Origin: Sphingorhabdus sp. Alg231-15 | GTDB lineage: Bacteria; Pseudomonadota; Alphaproteobacteria; Sphingomonadales; Sphingomonadaceae | Assembly (NCBI RefSeq): GCF_900149705.1 | Contig: NZ_LT703001.1 | Coordinates: 1,240,001-1,304,000 of the forward strand | Direction: 5' to 3' | DNA: 64,000 nt | Shown here: one piece after another, positions 14,509 to 24,790 of the stretch | Position numbering within the stretch: position 1 is the first letter of the stretch | How the letters are laid out: the number at the start of each line of letters is the position of its first letter | Notes under the pieces: generated by a model | The model's database searches: none | Told to the model about the DNA's origin: nothing | Seen by the model: only the letters and a program-made list of their open reading frames with translations | Program-made: the position numbers and the translations under genes

Positions 14509-16092
14509 TCACTCGGCTGCTTCAGCATATTCCTCAGGCTCTTTCCAGACCAAAATCGGTTTGCGGGCCGCCTGTGTTTCATCCAAACGTCTGCGCGGTG
14601 CAAAATGCGGTGCAGATTTCAGCAGCTCATCGCCGGCCTTGGCCCGCTCTGCCACCGACCGCAGGGCGCCGATAAACTGGTCGATCGCCGCCTTGCTTTC
14701 GGTTTCCGTCGGCTCGACCAGCATCGCACCGTGGACAACGAGCGGGAAATACATGGTCATCGGATGATAGCCTTCGTCGATCAGGCCCTTGGCGAGATCA
14801 AGTGTGGTCAGGCCATTGGCAAAGCCATTGTCCGAGAACAAGGCCTCATGCATGCACGGCCCCGACTTGGCGAATGGGGCTTCGAGCACATCTTCCATGC
14901 TGCGCAGTACATAATTCGCATTGAGCACCGCATCCTCAGCCACCTGTTTCAGGCCATCTGCACCATGGCTCAGCATGTATGTGAGCGCCCGCGTGAACAT
15001 GCCCATCTGACCATGAAAAGCGACCATTCTGCCAAAGCTGCTTTCATGATGATCTTCAGCGGTTTCCTCTTCGACCAGATGGAAATGACCATCTTCAGTT
15101 TTCTCAACGAAAGGTAAAGGTGCGAAAGGCTCCAGCGCTTCGGAGAAGACAACCGGTCCAGACCCTGGCCCACCGCCGCCATGCGGGGTCGAGAAGGTCT
15201 TGTGCAAATTGATATGCATCGCATCAATGCCGAGGTCACCTGGACGCACGCGGCCGACAATGGCATTGAAATTCGCACCGTCACAATAGACCAACCCGCC
15301 TGCGTCATGCACCGCATCGGAAATCGCTTTCATATCCGGTTCGAACAATCCGCAAGTATTGGGGTTGGTGATCATCACACCAGCCACATCGGGACCAAGC
15401 CGCGCCTTCAGCGCGTCAAGATCGACACGGCCATCAACATTGGCGGGAATATCCTCAACCTTATAGCCAGCGAAAGCGGCGGTAGCGGGATTGGTGCCAT
15501 GAGCGCTTTCGGGCACCAATATGACTTCTCGCGCGTCCCCGCGGGCTTCCAGAGCCGAACGGATCGCGAGAATACCGCATAGTTCACCATGCGCGCCTGC
15601 CTTTGGGCTCATCGCAACCGCTGGCATGCCGGTTAGTTTTTTCAACCAATCCGCAAGCTGATAGATGGTTTCCAGCGCGCCCTGCACACTGTCCACGGGT
15701 TGTAGTGGGTGGATGTCCGAAAAGCCCTTCAGCCGCGCCATTTTCTCATTGAGGCGCGGATTATGCTTCATGGTACAGCTACCCAGAGGGAACAGGCCGA
15801 CATCAATGGCGTAGTTCTGACGGCTGAGCCGCGTGTAGTGCCGCACGGCCTCTGCCTCGGACAGGCCCGGAATGCTGATCGGTTCGTCCCGGTCGAGACC
15901 GCCCAAACGGCTCTCAACCGCCGGCGCTGCTGGCAAGTCGACGCCGCTGCGATCTGGTGACCCGGTTTCGAAAATCAAAGGCTCATCAACCATCAGCGCA
16001 CGATTGCCGGTATGGGTTTTCAGCGCACCCGAATCCGGCGCAATGACATTCTCTTCCTGTTTGGTCGGACGCCCCTCAACCAACATGCTCAT
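14509..16092 (-). CDS. gcvPB: Glycine dehydrogenase (decarboxylating) subunit 2, P-protein
   Basis: A 527-residue subunit of the two-subunit P-protein, which decarboxylates glycine with pyridoxal phosphate and passes the aminomethyl group to the H-protein lipoyl arm. The PLP lysine is Lys298 in [20 protein letters not shown]. Also visible are [15 protein letters not shown] (near 100) and [13 protein letters not shown] (near 195). The ATG at 16092 overlaps the stop of gcvPA (ATGA), which fits equimolar production of the alpha and beta subunits. The active enzyme is an alpha2beta2 tetramer with the neighbouring gene product. Confidence 0.96.
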   Translation of the reverse strand: MSMLVEGRPTKQEENVIAPDSGALKTHTGNRALMVDEPLIFETGSPDRSGVDLPAAPAVESRLGGLDRDEPISIPGLSEAEAVRHYTRLSRQNYAIDVGLFPLGSCTMKHNPRLNEKMARLKGFSDIHPLQPVDSVQGALETIYQLADWLKKLTGMPAVAMSPKAGAHGELCGILAIRSALEARGDAREVILVPESAHGTNPATAAFAGYKVEDIPANVDGRVDLDALKARLGPDVAGVMITNPNTCGLFEPDMKAISDAVHDAGGLVYCDGANFNAIVGRVRPGDLGIDAMHINLHKTFSTPHGGGGPGSGPVVFSEALEPFAPLPFVEKTEDGHFHLVEEETAEDHHESSFGRMVAFHGQMGMFTRALTYMLSHGADGLKQVAEDAVLNANYVLRSMEDVLEAPFAKSGPCMHEALFSDNGFANGLTTLDLAKGLIDEGYHPMTMYFPLVVHGAMLVEPTETESKAAIDQFIGALRSVAERAKAGDELLKSAPHFAPRRRLDETQAARKPILVWKEPEEYAEAAE

Positions 16093-17447
16093 GCCAATTC
16101 TCCTTCAAGCGCCGTCGCCAGTGCTTCGATATCCTCGTCGCTGGTCGTCTCCGTCACCGCGACAACAAGCCCATGAGCCAGACCGCTTTCATCCGGATAA
16201 AGCCGGCCAAGAGAGACACCAGCCAGGATTTTCTGATCCGCCAGCTTGCGAACAATTGGCCGCGTATCTTTATCAAGAACCAGAGTGAACTCATTGAAAA
16301 AACTATCATTCAATAGAGAAATACCGTTGATCTGCGCCAAGCGATCAGCGGCGACAATCGCCTTTTTGTGATTGAGCATGGCTAGGTCGCGCAAACCTTT
16401 TTCACCAAGCAATGTCATGTGCGCCGTAAAGGCCAACGCACATAGTCCGCTATTGGTACAGATATTGGATGTCGCTTTCTCGCGGCGAATATGCTGCTCC
16501 CGTGTCGACAAAGTCAGCACGAAACCGCGCTTGCCTTCGGCATCAACCGTCTCACCGCACAGACGTCCCGGCATCTGCCGGACATATTTCTGCTTGCAGC
16601 CAAACAGACCAACATAAGGCCCACCAAATTGCAGCCCGACGCCAAGCGATTGCCCTTCGCCAACAACAATATCTGCACCCATCTGACCCGGCGCTTTGAT
16701 CGCACCCAAAGCAACAGGTTCGGTGACAACAGCGATCAGCAACGCCTTGTGACTATGTGCTTTTTCGGCGAGCGCAGACATGTTAGATATGCGTCCCAAA
16801 ATGTCAGGATATTGCACGACTACACAGCTGGTATCATCATCAATCTGGTCGAGCAGATCAGCACCGTCCGTCGCCGCGTCCAAAGCTGGCGCTTCGCTCA
16901 CCAATTGGTCTTTGGTGAAGCGGGCCATGGTCTTTGCAACCGACACATAGTGCGGATGCAGGCCGGAAGAGAGGATCGCCTTGCCGCGCTTTGTAATCCG
17001 CCGCGCCATGACAATCGCTTCCCAGCAAGCGGTGGAGCCATCATACATGGATGCATTGGCGACATCGACACCGAATAACCGCGCTACCTGCGTCTGAAAT
17101 TCGAACAGGGTCTGCAAGGTCCCCTGCGCAATTTCCGGCTGATAGGGCGTGTAGGCGGTCAGGAACTCTCCGCGCTGGATGATATGATCAACACTTGCGG
17201 GTACATGATGGCGATAGGCCCCTGCCCCCAGGAAAAACGGCATATCACCGGCGGCCGAGTTATTCTTGGCGAGCTTCTTCATATGCGCTTCAACCGCCAT
17301 TTCCCCGACATGCGCTGGCAGATCGCGTATAGCACCGTCCAGCCGTACGTCCTCAGGCACATCAACAAACAAATCATCGATGCTGCTGGCACCAATTGTC
17401 GCCAGCATATCCTGACGGTCATTTGGGGTTAGCGGTAAATAACGCAT
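16089..17447 (-). CDS. gcvPA: Glycine dehydrogenase (decarboxylating) subunit 1, P-protein
   Basis: A 452-residue partner subunit of the split P-protein. It has the family N-terminus [27 protein letters not shown] and the segments [46 protein letters not shown] and [14 protein letters not shown]. It lacks the PLP lysine, which is on subunit 2, as expected for the split form found in many bacteria and archaea. It sits 17 nt after gcvH and overlaps gcvPB by 4 nt, within the riboswitch-controlled operon. Confidence 0.96.
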   Translation of the reverse strand: MRYLPLTPNDRQDMLATIGASSIDDLFVDVPEDVRLDGAIRDLPAHVGEMAVEAHMKKLAKNNSAAGDMPFFLGAGAYRHHVPASVDHIIQRGEFLTAYTPYQPEIAQGTLQTLFEFQTQVARLFGVDVANASMYDGSTACWEAIVMARRITKRGKAILSSGLHPHYVSVAKTMARFTKDQLVSEAPALDAATDGADLLDQIDDDTSCVVVQYPDILGRISNMSALAEKAHSHKALLIAVVTEPVALGAIKAPGQMGADIVVGEGQSLGVGLQFGGPYVGLFGCKQKYVRQMPGRLCGETVDAEGKRGFVLTLSTREQHIRREKATSNICTNSGLCALAFTAHMTLLGEKGLRDLAMLNHKKAIVAADRLAQINGISLLNDSFFNEFTLVLDKDTRPIVRKLADQKILAGVSLGRLYPDESGLAHGLVVAVTETTSDEDIEALATALEGELA

Positions 17448-17464
17448 TTCTTGTTCCTCAGTTT

Positions 17465-17836
17465 CTAAAGTCCGTCGACAAAAGCCTTGTAAGCTTTCTC
17501 ATCCATCAGATCGTCGAGCTCAGATTTATCGGACAGCGTGACACGGAAAAACCAGCCATCTTCTTCGGCCGAGCTATTGACCAATGCCGGCTCGTCTTCG
17601 AGCGCATCATTCACTTCAACAACGGTTCCCGAAACCGCAGCATAGACATCCGATGCGGCTTTCACTGATTCAACCACAGCTGCATCATCGCCTTGCGCCA
17701 GCTCCGCACCTGCTTCCGGGGTCTCGACGAACACGATGTCGCCCAATTGCTCTTGCGCATAGTCGGTAATACCAACGGTTGCGGTTTCCCCTTCCACGTC
17801 GACCCACTCATGTTCATCCGTAAAATATCGGCTCAT
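17465..17836 (-). CDS. gcvH: Glycine cleavage system H protein
   Basis: A 123-residue lipoyl carrier that shuttles the aminomethyl group from the P-protein to GcvT and then to dihydrolipoamide dehydrogenase. The lipoylation site is Lys59 in [18 protein letters not shown], and the start [35 protein letters not shown] is nearly invariant in the family. Length is normal. It lies 29 nt after gcvT and 17 nt before gcvPA. No gcvL gene is in the window, so the L-protein must come from elsewhere. Confidence 0.97.
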   Translation of the reverse strand: MSRYFTDEHEWVDVEGETATVGITDYAQEQLGDIVFVETPEAGAELAQGDDAAVVESVKAASDVYAAVSGTVVEVNDALEDEPALVNSSAEEDGWFFRVTLSDKSELDDLMDEKAYKAFVDGL

Positions 17837-17865
17837 AGTCTCGTCCTCTTCCCTCTTCTAAACGT

Positions 17866-19011
17866 CTATAATTTCGGTTTGCGGTGATAGTTATGCGGCA
17901 CAAAGGGCATATCTGCGACAGTGCAGGCAATCGGCTTGCCACGTTGCTCCACGATGATTTCAGTTCCGGTTTCAGCCAACGCGGTCGGCACATAAGCCAT
18001 GGCAATCGGTTTTTGGAGCGTTGGAGAGAAACCGCCGCTGGTTACCGCGCCAATCACATTACCACCGGCATCCACAACATTGGCACCTTCGCGGATCGGC
18101 TGGCGGCCATTGACGAACAATCCCACACGTTTTTTATCAGCCTTATTAGGATATTGCCCCAGAACCCGTTCAGCGCCGGCGAAATTCCCTTCTTCCCGCC
18201 GCGCTTTCGACAGCGCGAAGTTCAAATTCGCTTCCACCGGCAAGACATCTGCATCCATGTCATGGCCATAGAGCGGCAATCCCGCTTCCAGCCGCAAGCT
18301 GTCGCGGGCACCCAAACCAATAGGCTTAACCTCTTCCAGCGCGCATAAAGCCGCGGCCAGTTTTTCCGAATGCTCCGCCGAAACGCTAATCTCGAAACCA
18401 TCTTCGCCGGTATAGCCGGAACGGCTGATGCCCAACGGGATATCACCCCATATAAAGGGTCCGGCTTCCATGAAGTATAGATCCGTCGGTACCGGCCAGT
18501 CTGGCTGCATCGGGCTAATGTTCAACTTTGTCAGCGCTTCGCTCGCTTTCGGCCCCTGCAACGCCAGCAATGCGCTATCTTCCATGTGACTAAGCGTGAC
18601 ATCAGATGGCAACTGTGTCTTCAAGTAGGCAATATCATTATGCTTGGTCGCGCCGTTAACGACCAGATAGAGATTACGGCCGGTATTGGTCACCATCAGG
18701 TCGTCCAATATGCCGCCATCCTGCGCCAGCAGCAGCGTGTAGCGGATTTTGCCTGCACCCAGGGCAGAGATATTGCCAGGAACAATCGCTTCCAGCGCGT
18801 CTGCCGCACCTTCACCATCCAATTGCACCTGCCCCATATGGCTGACATCAAACAAACCGGCATTGTCGCGGGTCCACAGATGCTCGGCCATCACGCCTTC
18901 AAACTGCACCGGCATTTCATAGCCCGCAAAGGGCACCATACGCGCGCCAAGGCTGCGGTGCCAGCTATCGAGCGGCAGTTTATTCAATGTCTCGGTTTTG
19001 TCATCACTCAT
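17866..19011 (-). CDS. gcvT: Glycine cleavage system aminomethyltransferase (T protein)
   Basis: A 381-residue tetrahydrofolate-dependent enzyme that releases ammonia from the H-protein-bound aminomethyl group and forms 5,10-methylene-tetrahydrofolate. Visible motifs are FAGYEMPVQFEG, LFDVSHMGQVQLDG with the Asp near residue 55, SRSGYTGEDGFEIS and IGLGARDSLRLEAGLPLYGHD. It is the first gene after the tandem glycine riboswitch, whose 3' end is about 60 nt upstream of the ATG, so it is directly controlled by glycine. Confidence 0.97.
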   Translation of the reverse strand: MSDDKTETLNKLPLDSWHRSLGARMVPFAGYEMPVQFEGVMAEHLWTRDNAGLFDVSHMGQVQLDGEGAADALEAIVPGNISALGAGKIRYTLLLAQDGGILDDLMVTNTGRNLYLVVNGATKHNDIAYLKTQLPSDVTLSHMEDSALLALQGPKASEALTKLNISPMQPDWPVPTDLYFMEAGPFIWGDIPLGISRSGYTGEDGFEISVSAEHSEKLAAALCALEEVKPIGLGARDSLRLEAGLPLYGHDMDADVLPVEANLNFALSKARREEGNFAGAERVLGQYPNKADKKRVGLFVNGRQPIREGANVVDAGGNVIGAVTSGGFSPTLQKPIAMAYVPTALAETGTEIIVEQRGKPIACTVADMPFVPHNYHRKPKL

Positions 19012-19061
19012 TAAAAATTCCGCCCATGCAAAAGGTACAGCTCACAGCAAAAGCCTGTAAA

Positions 19062-19275
19062 ACTGCCCCCTCTGTCACGGAACCTGAGAGTTTCATGGCA
19101 ACCCATTGGCGGCCACTTACCCCTTCGGTGGAACGAGGCATTCCGGTCGGGAAGCTCGCTCTCTTTCCAGAGTGCTTGTGAAGCTTATGCGGTCCATCGG
19201 CCTGAGAGTTTCCGGGGCGGTTGCTCCTTCGGCGGCCAAGCTTTTTTTACGGAGTTTGGCGCTCTCCCGCATCGC
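19062..19275 (-). ncRNA. Tandem glycine riboswitch
   Basis: On the minus strand two glycine aptamers follow each other. Aptamer 1 (about 19273-19187) opens with GCGGGAGAGCGCC, has the conserved CCGAAGGAGCAACC (19235-19220 region) and ends in AAACTCTCAGG before its closing stem. Aptamer 2 (about 19176-19070) has GAAAGAGAGC, CACCGAAGGGGTAAG and again AAACTCTCAGGTTCC, with CTCTG/CAGAG closing P1. The linker between them is about 10 nt. This is the classic cooperative arrangement that turns on gcvT genes when glycine is high. The 50-nt stretch to gcvT is the expression platform; I could not assign its fold. Confidence 0.95.
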
Positions 19276-19378
19276 TTCGTGATCTGTGCCTGCAAGGCGG
19301 CAATCAAAAGCAGCCGAAAGCGTGACCGAGCGGGCCTTGGGAGTCAATGATTCGATAGGCTAAAAGGCTGTAAAAATT

Positions 19379-20056
19379 TTAAGCCGTTTCGCGATCCGCC
19401 CATTTCCATATCGCATCATTTTCATAAATCTGATTGCCAGCCACATCTTCGGTTAGCAAAGCCGCTATCGCAGCCGCTACTTCTCGCCCGTCAATCGACC
19501 GATAACGTCGCAAGCTCCCGTGCAAAAGCAGGTCCATCAGCGGACTTGCGATAATAGCCAAACTTTCACCAAGCCGTGTATCATTGGTCCGTTCTCCGCG
19601 CAGCAATCCAGGCCGGATGATATCCAGCCGGTCAAATTGCTGAGCACGCATCAGCTCCTCTGCCTGCCCTTTGACCTTCAGATAGAATTGCGAAGCCTGC
19701 GCATTTGCCATTGTCGAGGATACCGCAATAAACTGCCTTGCTCCTGCGGCTTTGGCGGCCTGTGCAACCGTGCCAACCAGATCACGATCAACCGCTGCAA
19801 AGGCTTCTTTCGACCCGGCCTTTTTCATGGTGGAGCCAAGGCACGAAACCGTTCGCACAGCTTTGATGTCAGCAATGCTATCAGCCCATTGCTCGGTCGG
19901 CACAGCATGGATTATGGCTGCACCATAGTCGCCGTCTAGCGGTTTACGTACCAGCAGGTGAAGCCCTTGATCGCGTCCATCCGCGATGAGTTTGCGAACA
20001 AGAAGATTTCCGATCAGACCGGTTGCACCAACAATCAAAACGGGTTCTGCCATCAT
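19379..20056 (-). CDS. NAD(P)-binding atypical SDR / NAD-dependent epimerase-like protein
   Basis: A 225-residue Rossmann-fold protein with the glycine motif VLIVGATGLIGNLLVRKL at about 6-23, followed by VRTVSCLGSTMKKAGSKEAF and RQFIAVSSTMANAQASQFYLKVKGQAEE. It resembles the HTATIP2-like and NAD(P)H-binding atypical SDR group, which often lacks the full Tyr-x3-Lys triad; here YLKVKG (Tyr-Leu-Lys-Val-Lys) occupies that position. The substrate is unknown. The start lies in the stop region of dgt (tandem ATGs at 20056 and 20053), so it is co-translated with dgt. Confidence 0.85.
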   Translation of the reverse strand: MMAEPVLIVGATGLIGNLLVRKLIADGRDQGLHLLVRKPLDGDYGAAIIHAVPTEQWADSIADIKAVRTVSCLGSTMKKAGSKEAFAAVDRDLVGTVAQAAKAAGARQFIAVSSTMANAQASQFYLKVKGQAEELMRAQQFDRLDIIRPGLLRGERTNDTRLGESLAIIASPLMDLLLHGSLRRYRSIDGREVAAAIAALLTEDVAGNQIYENDAIWKWADRETA

Positions 20057-21213
20057 AGGTTCCCAAAAATTTCGCTATGGCTGTTGCTAGCATAGCGATC
20101 GGTCATACCGGCCATGAAATCGGCAATATGACGGATACGATCCGGTTCGGCGGACGGCAGCGCTGCCGCCCAGCTTTCAGGCATCAATTCGGGCTTGTCC
20201 CGATAGGCACCAACCAGATCAGCGACAACGACCCGCGCCTGGTCAGCTGCGGCCATCTGCTCGGGATGATTATAGAGGTTGGCATACATGAATTTTTTGA
20301 GTGTCCGTTCTTTCGCGGCCATATCATCCGAAAAACCGCCAATCATCACGCCAGCACTGCGCACATCATCGACTGTTGTGATGCCATGTTTCTTGATCCG
20401 TGAAACGGTCGTTTCGATCACATTATTCACCATCAGACCAATCTGATCGCGGATCAGTTCCGGTACCAGGCGATCCTGCTCAATATCCGGAAAGCGTGCG
20501 CAGATATCACTCCAGCGCTCCGCAATGAACGGCAGCGTCAGCAGTTGGTCTATGGTCAACAAGCCCGCCCGGATACCATCATCAATATCGTGATTGTCAT
20601 AAGCGATATCGTCGGCAACCGCCGCGATCTGCGCCTCCAGCGACGGCCAGCTGTTCAGATCAAGCGCCATTCCAGAATTGGCTTCAGCCATCGCCCAGGT
20701 GGGTTGCGCAATCGGACCATTATGTTTCGCTAAACCTTCGAGCATCTCCCATGTCAGATTCAAGCCATCCCAGCGAGGATAAGGGCGCTCCAACTTGGTC
20801 AATGTTCTTATCGTCTGTGCATTATGATCAAAACCACCATGGTCAGCCAGCGCTTCCTCCAGCGCGTCTTCTCCCGCGTGGCCAAAGGGTGGATGGCCGA
20901 TATCATGCGCCAGACATAATGCTTCGGTGAGATCTTCATTCAGCCCTAAAGAACGTGCAATGGTCCGGCCAATCTGCGCCACTTCCAGACTGTGGGTTAG
21001 GCGAACGCGGAAATGGTCGCCGTCAGGAGCGACAAAAACCTGCGTTTTATGGCGTAATCGGCGAAAGGATATCGAGTGAATGATGCGGTCGCGATCGCGC
21101 TGAAAATCATCGCGTGGCCCTCGGACGCTGCCGTCATTTTCAGAGCGCCCTTCATCATGACGCCGTCCGCGACTTTGACGCGGGTCGCTGGCATAGCTCG
21201 CGATCTGCGCCAT
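20053..21213 (-). CDS. dgt: Deoxyguanosinetriphosphate triphosphohydrolase-like protein
   Basis: A 386-residue HD-domain enzyme that hydrolyses dNTPs to nucleosides and triphosphate. The signature RDRIIHSISFRRLRHKTQVFVAPDGDHFRVRLTHSLEVAQIGRTIAR is followed by the HD metal motif LCLAHDIGHPPFGHAGEDAL near residue 110 and a distal Asp in AVADDIAYDNHDIDDG. This is the shorter non-E. coli subfamily common in alphaproteobacteria. The ATG at 21213 shares one base with the stop of the SPOR-TPR gene (ATGA context), and its own stop overlaps the SDR gene. Confidence 0.95.
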   Translation of the reverse strand: MAQIASYASDPRQSRGRRHDEGRSENDGSVRGPRDDFQRDRDRIIHSISFRRLRHKTQVFVAPDGDHFRVRLTHSLEVAQIGRTIARSLGLNEDLTEALCLAHDIGHPPFGHAGEDALEEALADHGGFDHNAQTIRTLTKLERPYPRWDGLNLTWEMLEGLAKHNGPIAQPTWAMAEANSGMALDLNSWPSLEAQIAAVADDIAYDNHDIDDGIRAGLLTIDQLLTLPFIAERWSDICARFPDIEQDRLVPELIRDQIGLMVNNVIETTVSRIKKHGITTVDDVRSAGVMIGGFSDDMAAKERTLKKFMYANLYNHPEQMAAADQARVVVADLVGAYRDKPELMPESWAAALPSAEPDRIRHIADFMAGMTDRYASNSHSEIFGNL

Positions 21214-23024
21214 CAGTTCAGCTTGTTCACTTTCGTGCCATCGGCACTTATCCAGGCAAAACCATCGCCGCCGCCCTTGCGGAAACCAGCTTCAAATTTT
21301 TTCGCTGCACCAATATCTTCAAATGGGCCAACAACGAGCCGCCGGGTCTTACCCCATGGCGACGTCCAGCCATTGGTCTCGGCGAACAGATCGGCATTTT
21401 TCTTCGACATGCGGCGATAATCAAATTTCAGCGCCTTGAGATCGGAGCCGGTGGCTATCTGAACCCAATAGCGTTTGGGATGTTCCGGCGGCTTAGGCTT
21501 TACCTCCGCCTTTTTGACGACCGGTTTTTCAGCCACAGGCCTCGGTTTTGCTGGGGTAATCTTACTCAGGTCAACAGGCACAACACCTGTTTTCCTCTCG
21601 GATTCGGGAACCGCAATTGCGCCAATAATGTCCGACAGCGGGCGAAGCGGTGTGGAGGCTGGTGCGTTATCTACCCCCGAACTCTGTATGATCGGAGAAG
21701 ATCCGGCCGTTTGCGTCTTGGCCAGATCGAAGTTCACCAATTGCACGGGTTCCTTCGCATTGTTCTCTTTAGCCTCCGATGGCGGTTTCCTTCCGCCAAT
21801 AGCCACTTTTCGGGTAACGCTTTCCAACACCAGCGATGGGGGTTTTGAACCAACATCCGTGCCAGCACCCGTCCTTTGTTTGGCATCACTTTTACCGGCA
21901 GCGGCAATATTGGTCTCAAATCCCGGTACGGCCTCGGCACTTGATTTCCGAGATGTGGTTTTCGTCAACGGATCATTCGGCCGGGCGATAGACGGTTTCA
22001 CCAATGGCCGAACGCCTTTTGGTGTGGGCAGCGCATTTTGGGCGAGCTGCCTAGCCTCTCCAGCACTCTCGCGCGCCGCTTTTCCACGCTGCTCTTTGTC
22101 GCTACGCGTCGCGCCGGGCCTGCGGCGCGGTGAAGTGTCGGGCATCGCCAGAACCTTTGGCTTTTCAACACCTTGCCCCAGAGGCTCACCGATCGGGATC
22201 AAGCCCGCATCAGCCCCTGTTCCTCCGCGGACAGCATTGTTCGACGCAAAACGGACCGATGCCACATCAACACCGATATTCTCGCTTGCCGGAAAATGTC
22301 CGAAATGAACTGCGGCGGCCTTTTGTGCAGCAGTGAGTTTCGGCATCCGGTCGAAAAACGGTTTGATCGCCGTTGCCATTCGCTTCTGCATGGTTTGGCG
22401 TGCGATTTTGTTGGCGTCTTTTTCTTGCCCGTTCATCGCCAGTATAAAGGCGCGGTTGCGCCAGGCATCCCGATCACTTTTCTGCAGCAAGGGATATAAT
22501 TTTTCCTCAGCTCCCGCGATATCGCCGCTTATTCCCAGCGAAATCGCATAGCGGCTCAGCAGTTTATCGCTCTTGTCATAGCGCAGAGCCAGCTCATAAT
22601 CCTTTTGCGCGTCGGCATTGCGTCCGATCAGATCATAGGCCAGTCCGCGGTCGGCGGCGATATCCTTCGCTGGCACACCATTGGCTGTCGCCTCATCAAA
22701 ATAGCGGATCGCACCAAAGGGATTCTGCTCTTCCAGCAAAGCGCGGGCCAGACCGGCCTTCACCCGGCCACTAGTCGAATAAATCTCGTTGGCCCGAGCC
22801 AGAAAACCAATGGCTGCACGCGTATCACCAAGCGCCAACGCCGCCAGCCCGGCGTCCGCAAGTGCCGAAGAATCGTTGGAGTTGCGCGCAATACGGCGCA
22901 ATGCGTCCTGCAACTCCTTGCTCGCCGCCTGGTTATTGGATTGCGCCTGTACTGATTGGACAGGCAGACTCATTCCCGCCAGCGGCAGGCTCGCCAGAAT
23001 CAGATATTTGTAGATCGTTTTCAC
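21213..23024 (-). CDS. TPR and SPOR domain envelope protein
   Basis: A 603-residue exported protein. A signal peptide covers about residues 1-27 (SLPVQSVQA-QS). Tetratricopeptide-like helices extend over about 35-220 (LADAGLAALALGDTRAAIGFLARANEIY and following repeats). A long Pro/Ala/Lys/Ser-rich linker spans about 260-510. The C-terminus is a SPOR domain (YWVQIATGSDLKALKFDYRRM to FAWISADGTKV), which binds denuded glycan strands at division sites. A cell-envelope or division role in the periplasm is therefore likely, in keeping with the adjacent ftsZ end of the dcw cluster. It is first of the run with dgt and the SDR gene. Confidence 0.88.
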   Translation of the reverse strand: MKTIYKYLILASLPLAGMSLPVQSVQAQSNNQAASKELQDALRRIARNSNDSSALADAGLAALALGDTRAAIGFLARANEIYSTSGRVKAGLARALLEEQNPFGAIRYFDEATANGVPAKDIAADRGLAYDLIGRNADAQKDYELALRYDKSDKLLSRYAISLGISGDIAGAEEKLYPLLQKSDRDAWRNRAFILAMNGQEKDANKIARQTMQKRMATAIKPFFDRMPKLTAAQKAAAVHFGHFPASENIGVDVASVRFASNNAVRGGTGADAGLIPIGEPLGQGVEKPKVLAMPDTSPRRRPGATRSDKEQRGKAARESAGEARQLAQNALPTPKGVRPLVKPSIARPNDPLTKTTSRKSSAEAVPGFETNIAAAGKSDAKQRTGAGTDVGSKPPSLVLESVTRKVAIGGRKPPSEAKENNAKEPVQLVNFDLAKTQTAGSSPIIQSSGVDNAPASTPLRPLSDIIGAIAVPESERKTGVVPVDLSKITPAKPRPVAEKPVVKKAEVKPKPPEHPKRYWVQIATGSDLKALKFDYRRMSKKNADLFAETNGWTSPWGKTRRLVVGPFEDIGAAKKFEAGFRKGGGDGFAWISADGTKVNKLN

Positions 23025-23159
23025 AAGCCTATTAAACGGTCAGAACGTGCCGAAATCAAGCACCGGTCAAAAATTGCAAGGCCAGTTGCCCTCACCAAAA
23101 GACAAGGGCGATTGAATGGCACAAGAGGGACTTTCAAAGACCGATCGATGGCAATGACC

Positions 23160-24686
23160 TCACTGGTTGTTTTGGCGGTTCAGAAAGCGTGGAATGTCAA
23201 GGGGATCGCCCGACTTGTCATCGTCCTCATCTTCCTCGTCTTCGGCCTTGTTATTGCCGCGCGTCAGATTTGACATCCGCTCAAATAAGGTACCACCACC
23301 GCTGGCGACGCGGGGCGCAGGATCGGTCGGATGATCGTCACCGTCGGCTTGCATGTCTTCGCCGCCCAATACGAGTTCTTCCTCTTCGGGTTCTTCACTG
23401 ACCATACCAGGTGTGAGAGATGCGAAAGAAGGTGCAGCAGCCGTTTCGTCTTCCAGATCATCATCATCAGAATAGGTCGCAGCAGGTGTTGGCTCCGGTT
23501 CTGGTTCCGGCTCCGGTTCCGGCTCAGGTTCTGCCTCCGCCTCTGGTTCGACCACCATCTCGGCCTCCGACGTTTCAAGGCTTTCAGCCATATCGAGAAT
23601 TGGCTCCTCTTCGACTTCTTCCGCTTCAGGTTCAGCCGGGATGCTGGATGCAAAAGATGAAGTTGCCGGTGCCGGACTACTCATCGCAAAAGACGAGCTG
23701 GCGGGTGCAGCCACCGAGCCATCGCTGTCGATACCGGTTGCAACCACAGATACGCGGATGCGGCCATCAAGATTCTCGTTAAACGCGCTGCCCCAGATAA
23801 TATTGGCATCAGGATCAACCAGTTCGCGAATATGATTGGCCGCTTCATCGACTTCCATCAGGCGCATATCTTCACCGCCAGTGATCGAAACGATAACGCC
23901 CTTCGCACCCTGCATCGAAACACCATCGAGCAGTGGGTTGGCAATCGCTTTTTCAGCGGCTTCCAGAGCACGGCCATCGCCTTCGGCTTCGCCAGTGCCC
24001 ATCATCGCCTTGCCCATTTCGTGCATCACGGAGCGCACATCGGCAAAATCGAGGTTGATCAGGCCAGGCATCACCATCAGATCGGTGATCCCGCGAACGC
24101 CCTGTTGCAGCACTTCGTCAGCCAGCAAGAATGCTTCCTTGAACGTCGTGTTTGGATTGGCGACGAGGAACAGGTTCTGGTTGGGGATTATGATTAGCGT
24201 ATCGACGTTTTTCTGCAATTCCTCGATACCGGCATTGGCTGATTTCATCCGCCGTGTGCCTTCAAAAGTGAACGGCTTGGTCACCACACCAACCGTTAAA
24301 ATGCCCTTGTCGCGCGCGGCCTTTGCAATCACGGGAGCTGCGCCTGTACCGGTGCCGCCGCCCATACCAGCAGCGATAAAGCACATATGCGCACCTTCCA
24401 GTGCCTGCTCGACCATCTCCAGCGTTTCCTCGGCTGCGGCACGGCCAACTTCGGGACGAGAACCAGCACCCAGACCTTGAGTAATTTCGGGCCCGAGCTG
24501 AATACGGCGCTCTGCAGGAGAACTGTTGAGTGACTGCGCATCGGTGTTGCTGACGATGAAATCTACGCCTTCAACCTTTGCCGCGATCATATTTGCAATC
24601 GCGTTGCCGCCGGCGCCACCAACACCGATGACGGCGATACGTGGTTTCAACTCTTCCACTTCAGGTGGGCCAATATTGATGCTCAT
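23160..24686 (-). CDS. ftsZ: Cell division protein FtsZ
   Basis: A 508-residue tubulin-like GTPase that forms the cytoplasmic Z ring. The GTP-binding tubulin signature [10 protein letters not shown] is at 109-118 and the synergy-loop segment [11 protein letters not shown] near 208-218. The globular part ends near 320. It is followed by an unusually acidic linker of about 160 residues with a run of Glu-Pro repeats (near 385-400) and the conserved C-terminal peptide [10 protein letters not shown] that contacts FtsA. The long linker is usual in alphaproteobacteria. It is last of the dcw cluster, 104 nt after ftsA, and probably has its own promoter in that gap. Confidence 0.98.
   Translation of the reverse strand: MSINIGPPEVEELKPRIAVIGVGGAGGNAIANMIAAKVEGVDFIVSNTDAQSLNSSPAERRIQLGPEITQGLGAGSRPEVGRAAAEETLEMVEQALEGAHMCFIAAGMGGGTGTGAAPVIAKAARDKGILTVGVVTKPFTFEGTRRMKSANAGIEELQKNVDTLIIIPNQNLFLVANPNTTFKEAFLLADEVLQQGVRGITDLMVMPGLINLDFADVRSVMHEMGKAMMGTGEAEGDGRALEAAEKAIANPLLDGVSMQGAKGVIVSITGGEDMRLMEVDEAANHIRELVDPDANIIWGSAFNENLDGRIRVSVVATGIDSDGSVAAPASSSFAMSSPAPATSSFASSIPAEPEAEEVEEEPILDMAESLETSEAEMVVEPEAEAEPEPEPEPEPEPEPTPAATYSDDDDLEDETAAAPSFASLTPGMVSEEPEEEELVLGGEDMQADGDDHPTDPAPRVASGGGTLFERMSNLTRGNNKAEDEEDEDDDKSGDPLDIPRFLNRQNNQ
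23491..23546. repeat. Hexanucleotide repeats encoding the FtsZ Glu-Pro tract
   Basis: Units of the form GGCTCC/GGTTCC/GGTTCT recur about nine times here; on the minus strand they encode alternating Glu and Pro (or Ala) in the FtsZ linker. Repeat number could vary between strains by slippage in steps of two residues without breaking the frame. Confidence 0.7.
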
Positions 24687-24790
24687 TTTATTGTCTCCCC
24701 AGACATAAACTCGATGTGTAACATTTGGGTAACGCTTTGCACAAATTTGATGTGGGAATCACCCGAAAAGTTAATTTATTTCGTAAATTC

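Noticed and set aside
19355-19400. Possible terminator hairpin after the SDR gene
   Set aside because: Only GGCT/AGCC 4-bp arms around an A/T-rich loop; too weak to call.
21475-22308. 277-codon plus-strand open frame
   Set aside because: It lies wholly antisense to the SPOR-TPR gene, whose Pro/Ala/Ser/Lys-rich linker produces long open frames on the other strand; no domain or ribosome site supports it.
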